Of a DNA stretch of 32,440 bases, positions 19,882 through 28,428 are shown piece by piece. Each line of letters opens with the position of its first letter. The first letter of the stretch is position 1. The notes beneath the pieces are model-generated. The model saw only the letters and a list, made by a program, of their open reading frames with translations. It did not search any database and was not told the DNA's origin. The stretch is taken from positions 1 through 32,440 of the forward strand of contig JAJRZV010000033.1 in the NCBI GenBank assembly GCA_024275095.1, read 5' to 3'. The translations under genes and the position numbers were made by a program. This DNA is from a bacterium (lineage in GTDB: Bacteria; JAJRZV01).

Positions 19882-21072
19882 CTATAAGGTCAGGCCCTGC
19901 TCCAGAATTTTTGTCAGCGTTTTGGACAGCCGTAGTTTGCGATGGAACTTCTCTTTTTCTTCTTTCTTTAATGCCCGGCCCAGCTGAGCCAGCAGGTCTT
20001 CAAATGTCTGGGGTTCTTCTACTTCCACGACGTGCACGACTTCCCGTTTTGTCAAAAATGCCAGGTTCATCTGTGTCCATATGTCGTGATGAACACATTT
20101 TAAAAACAGGACAGTTACAGACCGCCCGCGACACAGCTTGAATTCAGCAGCAATGCGGTGTCCCTCCACATGACGGAATACATTTCTCGAAATGGCATCG
20201 TTGAGAAGCCTGGAGAATTCCTCGCTTTCCCGGAGACCCGCTTCTGCAGCCAGGCGCCAGCCACGGAGGATGCGGGTGGGGTCTTCGAGAAAAGAGACAG
20301 TTGTCACAGGTACCAGTGCCCGTTCTTCCAGGTGTGTGAATCCCCCCATAAAGTCGTATACATAGCCAGAGTCGTCAGCTAACATTGCGTTGACGGTAAA
20401 ATCGCGCCTCAGGATGTCAGTTTTCACTGTACCGGCGGACACTTCCGGCAATATTCCTGCAGAAGCATACTGTTCACAACGGAGCATGGAAAAATCGAAA
20501 CGTCCGGGAGGCCTTGACACTGTTGCTGTCCCAAAGCGCGTGTTGACGCGGGGATGACTCCCGAAAGCTTCATGGATTGTTTCTCGAAGGGTCTTTACAT
20601 CCATCCACGGCACCAAGAAGTCGACGTCCACTACAGGTCGTTCCAGCAGACAATCTCGAACGGCACCACCTACTAAATATACCGGAATTGAACGCCTTTC
20701 AAAGGCGTAAAAAACGCGATTGATAAAATCCCGATATTCTTTACGAGCAAGGTATTCGAAACTAACCCGGACTTTTCTACGGGCAGGGGACAAATGTTCC
20801 TCTTGAAGAGAGTGGAAGTTTTCAAACTTGTCCCAGAGGCTCACTGTGTTATCCGTGAGCACAGGAATTTCAGCAAGAGGAATGTCGTAAACTACGGAGA
20901 TGTTCTCCTGCGGTTGTTGATTGAACAGAAAAGGGGCCTCGCGGTAGAACGTGTCAGTTACATCTATTTTCAATTGCTTCAGGCGCTCTTTTACGTAACT
21001 GTCCAGAACGTAGAGTCGTCCTTTTATTTTTTTTATGGCTTTAATTTCTGCAGAGGTTGTTTTTTTACGCAC
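19882..21072 (-). CDS. tRNA nucleotidyltransferase / poly(A) polymerase family protein with N-terminal extension
   Basis: VYLVGGAVRDCLLERPVVDVDFLV, RFGTATV, DILRRDFTVNAMLADDSGYVYDFMGGFTHLEERAL, FLEDPTRILRGWRLAAE; start overlaps the stop of the recombinase gene. Confidence 0.9.
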   Translation of the reverse strand: MRKKTTSAEIKAIKKIKGRLYVLDSYVKERLKQLKIDVTDTFYREAPFLFNQQPQENISVVYDIPLAEIPVLTDNTVSLWDKFENFHSLQEEHLSPARRKVRVSFEYLARKEYRDFINRVFYAFERRSIPVYLVGGAVRDCLLERPVVDVDFLVPWMDVKTLRETIHEAFGSHPRVNTRFGTATVSRPPGRFDFSMLRCEQYASAGILPEVSAGTVKTDILRRDFTVNAMLADDSGYVYDFMGGFTHLEERALVPVTTVSFLEDPTRILRGWRLAAEAGLRESEEFSRLLNDAISRNVFRHVEGHRIAAEFKLCRGRSVTVLFLKCVHHDIWTQMNLAFLTKREVVHVVEVEEPQTFEDLLAQLGRALKKEEKEKFHRKLRLSKTLTKILEQGLTL

Positions 21073-21958
21073 GAGGATGACACCGTTTGTAAATATTTAA
21101 CACTGCTGAAGGATCAAGATGGGTGTAAATTTGGGTGGTGGTGATACTTGCGTGACCCAGAAGTTCCTGAATGATCCGCAGGTCCGCTCCGTGCTCCAGC
21201 ATGTGGGTGGCAAATGAATGACGCAGCACATGTGGAGTGACCCGCTCAGAAGGTATGCCGGCATGCAAGGCGTATTTTTTGATAATGTTCCACACCTGCT
21301 GGCGAGTGAGTTTTTTCCCGCGATTGCTGAGATACACATAGCCGGGGTCAGCACGTTTTTTCAATAATTGAGGCCGACCTTCTTCGAGATATTTTTCAAG
21401 CCACTCGTGTGCTTCATCACCGAAGGGTACGATACGGCTTTTGCCACCTTTACCGGTGACCACCACGAACAGGTGTTCTCTGTTTATGCTGTTCACGTGA
21501 AGGGTTGCAGCTTCTGAAACCCGAAGCCCTGTAGCGTACATGAGTTCCAGGAGCGAACGATCGCGCAGCGAAAGAGGTCCTGTGACCTGGACGCTGCTTA
21601 ACAGTTGTTCCACCTCGTCCACAGTCAGAACATCAGGAAGTTTATGCTCTTTCCGCACGTGTTCAAGCGATTGAGCAGGATTAGAGGAACATATCCCCCG
21701 GGACTCGCAAAAACTATAGAAGCTTTTCAGCGAGGATATTTTTCGATTGATTGTCGATGGTTTTTTCTTGTGGGAATAAAGAAATCGTATGTACATGCGG
21801 AGATCTTCAGGCTGAATCTTGTGGAAGGGTTTTTTTAATGCAGCGAGCAACTCTTTTACGTCTCCACAGTAAGCTTCAGCGGTGAAGCGGCTGTAGTTTC
21901 TTTCGAATATGAGGTGAACGTAAAAATTTTCCAGAGCGCGTTCGCTTGAAGGTGCCAT
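21065..21958 (-). CDS. Xer-type tyrosine site-specific recombinase (XerC/XerD)
   Basis: LIFERNYSRFTAEAYCGDVKELL core-binding domain; MYATGLRVSEAATLHVNSI; HVLRHSFATHMLEHGADLRIIQELLGHASITTTQIYTHL. Start 21958 preferred over 22087. Confidence 0.93.
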   Translation of the reverse strand: MAPSSERALENFYVHLIFERNYSRFTAEAYCGDVKELLAALKKPFHKIQPEDLRMYIRFLYSHKKKPSTINRKISSLKSFYSFCESRGICSSNPAQSLEHVRKEHKLPDVLTVDEVEQLLSSVQVTGPLSLRDRSLLELMYATGLRVSEAATLHVNSINREHLFVVVTGKGGKSRIVPFGDEAHEWLEKYLEEGRPQLLKKRADPGYVYLSNRGKKLTRQQVWNIIKKYALHAGIPSERVTPHVLRHSFATHMLEHGADLRIIQELLGHASITTTQIYTHLDPSAVLNIYKRCHPRA

Positions 21959-22123
21959 GCTTTTTTTTATATCAGACTCTTCATGTTTCACAGGATTATG
22001 CCCCATCTTGACGTTTTGGAGTTGGAATTCCGTTTCACAATCTCTTTTATATCCAATATTATCATTGAAGCTGCTCCTGGGCTTCAATAGAATAAGAACG
22101 GCGATAATGGGGATTCACAAAAA

Positions 22124-23479
22124 ATGATACGTACAGGGAAGAAAATCTATTTTCTGTTTTTCGCTCTGGTTGTTTTCGGGTGTGGAGGCGGAGGAACAGA
22201 TATTATTTCTCCTGGTCGCATACTCGATTTAAGCGTGGAAGAGGTGGGTCCTGATTACGTGGTTCTTACCTGGACAGCACCCGGAGATAACGGATACTTC
22301 GGAGGTCCTGTTGCAAGGTATGACCTTCGTTATTCCCGTGAGCCTATCGTGAAGGAAACCTGGGAAACATGTGAGCAGGTGTTGAATGAAGGGGAACCTT
22401 CACGTCCCGGTACAGAAGAGAGGTATATCCTGAGGGGGCTGGATATTAAGACACGGTATTATTTTGCCATTCGGTCATACGACGACGTAAACAATCGCTC
22501 TGAAATTTCGAATGTGACTCAGACTGTGACCTTAGATGCTTTTGGAGGTTCGGGTACGTGGTTACAGGCGGCGAATCCCGAGCCTCCAGCAGGAAGTTAC
22601 ATGAAAGGAGGTGTTAACGAAGAACTCCAGCAGATATTTTTTTATGCTCCCCCCTGGACGTTGCTTTACAACTATTCCCCTTCGAGCAGCGGGTGGCAGC
22701 AATTCAGCACATCTCTTACCCCTCCCCAGAGAATTGGTTACGTGGTCATGTATCTGCGCGCGCAGAACAAGTATATTCTTTTTGGTGGGGTTACGGGTGA
22801 CGGTACATATGTCAATTCTTCATATTACTTCGACCCGGTAACCGCTCAGTGGGCACCCACTGGTGCTGGCGGAAGCATCCCCCCTGCTCGAGCAGGTACA
22901 TGCGCGGCAATGGATGAGAACAGCGGAATTTTTTACATATTTGGTGGCGAACTGAGTGATTACTCTGGTGTCCGTTACTACAATGATGTGTATTCTTTTG
23001 ATCCGTCCACGAACACGTGGACTTATGTAAATGCTTCTCCACCCTATCCCCCGGCACGGGTATCTGCAGCATGTGCCTATATTCCTTCACTGAATGTGTT
23101 TTTAATCGTTGGCGGTCGGGACAATGTGGCGACTTATGGAGATATATGGGTTCTGGATTTGAATACCTCCCCTCCGGGATGGATTCAGATTTATCCTGAT
23201 AACGCAGGCCCTCCGCCTTTTTACGGGGCTTTCGCTTTTCACGATGTTTCTTTTTCGCGTATCGTTCTTACAGGTGGTGTTACTGAGTCAGGTAATGCTC
23301 TCGGTTCGGCCTGGGCAATGGAGTATACGTCTGACCTTCGTATCAGATGGGTGAGGCTTAAGCCAGAGGGAACATCTCCAGCGGTGTCTGTGTACGATTG
23401 GGCGCGGGGTGATTCGTCGTTACGCCGTATCTTTTACTATTCCATGGGAGATGGACTTCTTTATCAGCTGGTTTTTTGA
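22124..23479 (+). CDS. Lipoprotein with FN3 domain and Kelch-like repeats
   Basis: Lipobox FALVVFGCGGGG; FN3 (PGRILDLSVEEVGPDYVVLTWTAPGDNG...YYFAIRSYDDVNNRSEISN); Kelch units (YILFGGVTGDG..., FYIFGGELSDYSGVRYYNDVYSFDPSTNTWTYV, FLIVGGRDNVATYGDIWVLDLNT). Confidence 0.87.
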   Translation: MIRTGKKIYFLFFALVVFGCGGGGTDIISPGRILDLSVEEVGPDYVVLTWTAPGDNGYFGGPVARYDLRYSREPIVKETWETCEQVLNEGEPSRPGTEERYILRGLDIKTRYYFAIRSYDDVNNRSEISNVTQTVTLDAFGGSGTWLQAANPEPPAGSYMKGGVNEELQQIFFYAPPWTLLYNYSPSSSGWQQFSTSLTPPQRIGYVVMYLRAQNKYILFGGVTGDGTYVNSSYYFDPVTAQWAPTGAGGSIPPARAGTCAAMDENSGIFYIFGGELSDYSGVRYYNDVYSFDPSTNTWTYVNASPPYPPARVSAACAYIPSLNVFLIVGGRDNVATYGDIWVLDLNTSPPGWIQIYPDNAGPPPFYGAFAFHDVSFSRIVLTGGVTESGNALGSAWAMEYTSDLRIRWVRLKPEGTSPAVSVYDWARGDSSLRRIFYYSMGDGLLYQLVF

Positions 23480-23523
23480 AGTCCGACTATTGTATTTCAT
23501 CCCGGTAGTTAAACGCTTGTTTT

Positions 23524-25581
23524 TCACAGGCGAAACTTACGAATTTCTCTGGATAGAAATTCTGAAAGCTTGTTGAGTGATTGGGCTGTTTGGTACACGT
23601 CTTCCACGCGCTGGCTGATTTCTTTCATCAAACTGGCACCCCGGGCAATCTTGATGGACGTACCCACGAGTTGTTGCTTCTGTTCTGACGCAGCTGCCGT
23701 GATGACATCTGTATTTTTGCGTATCTCTTCCACCACCTTCATGATATCCTCACCGGCGCGGCTTTGCTCTTCGGTGGCACGCAGGACCTCTTCGCTGAAA
23801 TCCTTCATCCGTTCTGCGGAAGTGCTGATCCTGTCGGCTGCTGTTGCCTGTTCCCTTGTTGACCTGACAATCTCCTGCGCGTGTTCGTTGATTTTTTCTG
23901 CAGCCTCCATGATTTTTTGTGTGCCTTTGGCATGCTCCTCCATTGCACGCGCAATCATTTCCATGGTGGAGGCTGTGTTGATGCTCGCTTCTTCCAGTTT
24001 CTTCAGTGTGTTTAAGGTATTGTTTGAAAGTTTTTGCCCTTCCTCAACCGACTCCAGCCCCACTTCAACCAGCTCGACAGTTCGCTCTACATCCTTGTTG
24101 ACCGCGCGGATAATGGTTTCGATATCGCGGGTTGACAGTGCAGTGCGACTGGCCAGGCTTTTGATGTGCTCGGCCACTACCGCGAAGCTTTTTCCGTGTT
24201 CACCGGCCTGCGATGCAATGATAGATGCGTTAATGGCCAGGAGATTTGTCTGACCGGCGATGTTTTGAATCACAGTAAGAATTTCCTGTATTTCTTCGGT
24301 TCTCTTTTCAAGTGACTGCACACTCCCGGTGATTTCGTGAATGATCTCGTGAATTTTTCTCATCCCTCTGTTGGACGCCTCAGCAGCCTGCATTCCTGCT
24401 TTGGATATCTCTGCCGCTTCCACTGCAATACGTGTTCCTTCGCCCGTCATGTTTTCAACTTCTCTTGTAGAGGAGGCGATCTGGCTCATGGCTACGGAAG
24501 TTTCTTCGATTTCAGTGAGAAGCATCTCTGCACGCTGTGCGATACCGTTGATTTGTTCGTGAATTAAATTGATGGAACCGGAGACTTCGTCAATATGCCT
24601 GCGCAGATTTTTCATTTCGCTTTCCACTTGTTTGAGAGAGGCTGTCATTTCCTGCATGGAGACGGATGCGCTTTCTACCACATTGTGCATGTACTGCATT
24701 TTGCCTGATATGTCCGCTGCGCGTTCGCTCACCGAAGACACCTCTGCTTCCATTTCCGAAAGGCTGTGAGACTGGTCGTCGGTGATTTTTTTGACGTCCT
24801 CTGTGATATTGGAAAGCCCGGCTGCAACAGTAACCAGTTCTTAGGAGACACTGCTGATTTTTTCTATAATACCCCGGATGCTCTCTGTCATGTTGTTGAA
24901 GGCTTCCGTAAGTTCGCCAATTTCATCGTGTTGCAGCACAGATGCGTAGTGCGTGAGGTCACCCTCTCTCAGCTGCATGGAGTGCCTACGCAACCTGTCC
25001 AGGGGCTTCAACACCTGTGACTGAATGAACATGCTCGATGAGAAGTATGCAATGGCCAGTGCCGCCAGCAGGATGAACAGTTGCAGTGCCAGGTATTTTG
25101 CTGCACGTGCAGCGTGCCCCCTTTTGTGGAACCCGACAACCAGTTTTAACCCTTTAAGTGGATCTTCTGTAAGCGGATAAATGACATATTGCAACCCGTT
25201 AAGAGATAGAACCTTTGCCTCACGCGAGGTATCCAGGAACTCTTCCGGTGCCTTGCCGTTAATCATTTCCGGATTACTGTGGGAGACAAAGGTTCCTGTT
25301 TCATCGATAAATGCCATTTCTGCGAGGTCCTCTGAACCTTCAACCGTTCGTTTCAACTCCAAGGAAAGAGCGGTTAAAGCCAGCAGAGTTCCCCCGGAAC
25401 GCTGTAGATTTTCAGAGGCTTTTTTTAGAATCAGGGTGGATACGGCTTTCCCGGTGGTGATCAGGCTTCTTTTACGTTCTGCAGATAGATAAATGTTAAC
25501 GGTAATAAAAAATGTGAGAATAAGGGCTGTGAGCAGCCCGCCTATACGAATCATTAATTTTCTTTGAAGGGACTCCTTCAA
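23524..25581 (-). pseudogene. Methyl-accepting chemotaxis protein interrupted by an in-frame TAA after the HAMP domain
   Basis: 25581..24841 encodes TM, sensor, TM and HAMP (VLKPLDRLRRHSMQLREGDLTHYASVLQHDEIGELTEAFNNMTESIRGIIEKISSVS*); the frame continues ELVTVAAGLSNITEDVKKITDDQSHSLSE into the signalling domain (EIQEILTVIQNIAGQTNLLAINASIIASQAGEHGKSFAVVAEHIKSLA). Confidence 0.88.
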
Positions 25582-25608
25582 GATACCCTCCCTTTTATGA
25601 AATTAAAT

Positions 25609-26223
25609 TTATATTATCAGACCTTGATGAAAATCCCAAATTTCGTGCCACATTCTCTCAACCTGCTGACGCGTTTTTTCAAAAGAACCGGTATTGTCTA
25701 TGATGAAGTCCGCTTTTTCGCGTTTAAGATCAGCCGGCATTTGAGATTGAAGGCGTCGGCATGCCTCTTCTTTACTGAGCCCGTCGCGTTTCATTATACG
25801 AGCTATGCACACCTCCGGTGTGGCGTATACAAGAATGACGGGCCTGAGCCATTTTTCCATACCAGCCTCGAATAAAAGGGGTACGTCCAGGAGGATACGC
25901 CGGTGATATTCAGCGGCTTTTTTGAGCTCTTTTAACATCATTTCTGCCACACGGGGATGAGTGATTTCGTTGAGCTTTTTGCGTAGCATTTCATTGCCGA
26001 ACACGAGGCGTCCCAGGCGTTTGCGATCAATTCGTCCATCGGGCAGAAGAACCTCTTTTCCAAAGAACTGCACGATTTCCTCATGGGCAGGTTGACCGGG
26101 TTCTATCACGCGATGGGCAATTTCATCGGCATCGATGACAAATGCTCCACGCTCGGCAAACATACGCGCAACGGTGGTTTTACCTGATCCCACTGTGCCG
26201 GTGAGGCCTGCAACACGGGCCAT
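25609..26223 (-). CDS. coaE: Dephospho-CoA kinase
   Basis: ARVAGLTGTVGSGKTTVARMFAERGAFVIDADEIAHRVIEPG...VLLPDGRIDRKRLGRLVFGNEMLRKKLNEITHPRV. Confidence 0.96.
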   Translation of the reverse strand: MARVAGLTGTVGSGKTTVARMFAERGAFVIDADEIAHRVIEPGQPAHEEIVQFFGKEVLLPDGRIDRKRLGRLVFGNEMLRKKLNEITHPRVAEMMLKELKKAAEYHRRILLDVPLLFEAGMEKWLRPVILVYATPEVCIARIMKRDGLSKEEACRRLQSQMPADLKREKADFIIDNTGSFEKTRQQVERMWHEIWDFHQGLII

Positions 26224-26229
26224 GAATGT

Positions 26230-26904
26230 TCAACCCAGAATGGGACTCAGCATTCGTTGTGTATCCTCGCTCATACCGAGTGCAGTATCTCCTTGCTTCA
26301 ACGCAGCGATAAGATTGGCAGGGGAAAGTTCATCAGCAGGGATAATCGTCCAGCACACACCAAGTTGATGGCGCGCGTGTGCATCAGAGCCTGCAATTTT
26401 AACTTTTGAATATTTATCACAGAGCATGACAAGTTCCTTCACATAGCTTTTATCCACGACACCCTGAACCATGAGGTCCAGCATTTTGCCGTTGAGAACT
26501 TCAATCCCGTCAATGATCTCCAGTACTTTTTCGAGATGCCCGTTTTCCTGAGGAGCAGACCATCCTGTACGGCTGGGCGAACGGGGATGGAGCCATACGA
26601 TGAAAAGCTCCGGCTCTTTTTCTATAGCCTCCACGGAGGGTAAGTACTGAGGAAATTTTTTCAGCAGGTCTGCTCGTGATGCGTATATTCCGAAGTCACC
26701 GTCTTTTGTGGTTACTTCGATACCCGGAAGAACGTGTGCTCCCTGCTGCTCCAATACTTTAATGGCGGAGATTTTTCCATGATCTGTAACGGCAACGGCA
26801 TGGATGTTTTTCTCCTGTACCAGTAATTTGATATCATTACATGTAAGTTAAGAACACTTGGACACATTACTGTGCACGTGCATGTCAATTGAATAAGTTT
26901 TCAT
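26230..26904 (-). pseudogene. PHP-domain metallo-phosphoesterase-like protein, interrupted by an in-frame TAA near the N-terminus
   Basis: Manual translation from ATG 26904: MKTYSIDMHVHSNVSKCS*LTCNDIKLLVQEKNIHAVAVTDHGKISAIKVLEQQGAHVLPGIEVTT...; HxH and DHG motifs of PHP domains flank the TAA at 26848-26850. Confidence 0.85.
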
Positions 26905-26947
26905 GGCTCAATATTATTGAGCATTACGAGAGTTATGGCAAATAGAG

Positions 26948-27217
26948 ATGAAGAGTGAGGAACTTTACAGAGAAGAACGTCTTATCCGTCGCGCTCGAGC
27001 GATAGTGGACAGGACCTTGAGCGAAATTTCTCATAAAGGTCTTTATGGTCGTGAAGCGTGGAGCCTGTATAGGGATGCACGAGAGAAGGTGCTTGCCATG
27101 TTTCCGGACAAGAAGGATGCGTTCAAGCTCATTTACTGGCCCCGGTTTTCGAGAGTGATATGGGAAAATATGCTCAGGGAACTGGACCTTGCATCGGTAG
27201 AAGATATTTCTTTTTAA
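26948..27217 (+). CDS. Small hypothetical protein (89 aa)
   Basis: MKSEELYREERLIRRARAIVDRTLSEISHKGLYGREAWSLYRDAREKVLAMFPDKKDAFKLIYWPRFSRVIWENMLRELDLASVEDISF; no family recognised. Confidence 0.6.
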   Translation: MKSEELYREERLIRRARAIVDRTLSEISHKGLYGREAWSLYRDAREKVLAMFPDKKDAFKLIYWPRFSRVIWENMLRELDLASVEDISF

Positions 27218-27231
27218 GCGACTGTCTGGCT

Positions 27232-27696
27232 TTATTTCTTAAAAAACATTTCCACCATTTTACCCATATTCTGGTGATGTGTACCCTCCCAGTATATTCG
27301 ACCACAGACAGGGCAGCGGGCAAACTCTTCGTGTGTACGATAGACAAATTCCGGCACTTTACTTCTGACCTCTTCACGAGATGCTTCTTCAAGGAGTTCA
27401 TTGCAGATAAGGCACCGCGAAAGGAACTTTTCCTTACTGGGTGTAAGAGAGTGGATGTTCAACACCTTTTGCACCTGTTCGTGAGGATAGTTTTCGGACA
27501 GTACCACAACCTTCAGGTCCTGGGGGAACCTGTAACGCCTCCTTTTTGTAATGAGTATGCGTCCCTCTTTTCGTGAACGTTCGATGAGCTCTTCGATTTT
27601 CGAGTTTTTGTCGTAAAGCACATCGTAACCGAGCATGCGCATGAGCCGGACAAAACCACCTAACATGACATCTGCTGTGAATTTTATTTCGGACAT
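27232..27696 (-). CDS. Mut7-C RNase-domain protein with C-terminal zinc-ribbon cysteines
   Basis: KFTADVMLGGFVRLMRMLGYDVLYDKNSKIEELIERSRKEGRILITKRRRYR; CLICN...CPVCGRIYWEGTHHQNM. Confidence 0.88.
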   Translation of the reverse strand: MSEIKFTADVMLGGFVRLMRMLGYDVLYDKNSKIEELIERSRKEGRILITKRRRYRFPQDLKVVVLSENYPHEQVQKVLNIHSLTPSKEKFLSRCLICNELLEEASREEVRSKVPEFVYRTHEEFARCPVCGRIYWEGTHHQNMGKMVEMFFKK

Positions 27697-27784
27697 CGCT
27701 GTACAATATGGTAAATTTTATTTCAACCAATTTTAATTGTTTACAGGGGATCTGGTTGGTTGAAGTTGTGAGGAGTGTGTTCAG

Positions 27785-27985
27785 GTGAAGAAAAAGAAAA
27801 AGCGGCTTGTTTACAGGGTCGTTGAAACAAGCATGGTAACGGATGATGAACTCGAACGGATCATCAATGAAAATGTCGAAGAGGGATGGAATCTGGAAAG
27901 CATTCAGTTTGCCATGAAGGAATCATCACGACGCCCTGTAATGGCTTTTATACTTTTTACAAAGGAAGAAGGCGATGAGAGCTGA
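27785..27985 (+). CDS. DUF4177-like small protein
   Basis: MKKKKKRLVYRVVETSMVTDDELERIINENVEEGWNLESIQFAMKESSRRPVMAFILFTKEE; pattern of DUF4177-type proteins. Confidence 0.7.
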   Translation: MKKKKKRLVYRVVETSMVTDDELERIINENVEEGWNLESIQFAMKESSRRPVMAFILFTKEEGDES

Positions 27986-28385
27986 TCCTGTTAACCGAAT
28001 AATTGGGAAACTCATTGATGTGCTCCTTTTCTTGTTCTTTACCCAGATTTTCACTCCGTATGGAACAGCAGCGGGATTGATATACCTGGCGGTGTGCGAT
28101 GGATTCCCGGGAGGGCGCAGCCTGGGAAAATTCCTTACAAGAACCCGTGTGGTGGATGCATCTACCGGGGAGCCATGTTCTTTCCGGGCGTCTGTGCTCA
28201 GGAATATTCCTGTAGTGGTGGTGTTTCTTTTTTACATCATTCCTTTCGTGGGATGGGTGCTTTTCTTAACGGTTGGAGTGCTTATATTTATGGCGGAGGT
28301 TTTTTTCGTATTCCGGGATGAAAAGGGTCAACGCATAGGTGATACGATGGCAAATACCGTGGTTGTAGGTGTTAGCCACGAGTGA
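27975..28385 (+). CDS. RDD-family membrane protein
   Basis: RIIGKLIDVLLFLFFTQIFTPYGTAAGLIYLAVCDGFPGGRSLGKFLTRTRVVDASTGEPCSFRASVLRNIP; overlaps preceding gene by 11 nt. Confidence 0.85.
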   Translation: MRADPVNRIIGKLIDVLLFLFFTQIFTPYGTAAGLIYLAVCDGFPGGRSLGKFLTRTRVVDASTGEPCSFRASVLRNIPVVVVFLFYIIPFVGWVLFLTVGVLIFMAEVFFVFRDEKGQRIGDTMANTVVVGVSHE

Positions 28386-28428
28386 TGTGAAACACCATCA
28401 CATATCAAATTGGTGAGTTGAGGTTTTC

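Noticed and set aside
21065-21958. Tyrosine recombinase as evidence of an integron or mobile element
   Set aside because: Sequence fits housekeeping Xer recombinases; no att sites, tRNA target or cargo genes seen around it.
13627-26850. UAA reassigned to an amino acid genome-wide
   Set aside because: TAA terminates many intact genes in the window (e.g. kinase, ilvE, argC, rplM, coaE, amt) at expected homolog ends.
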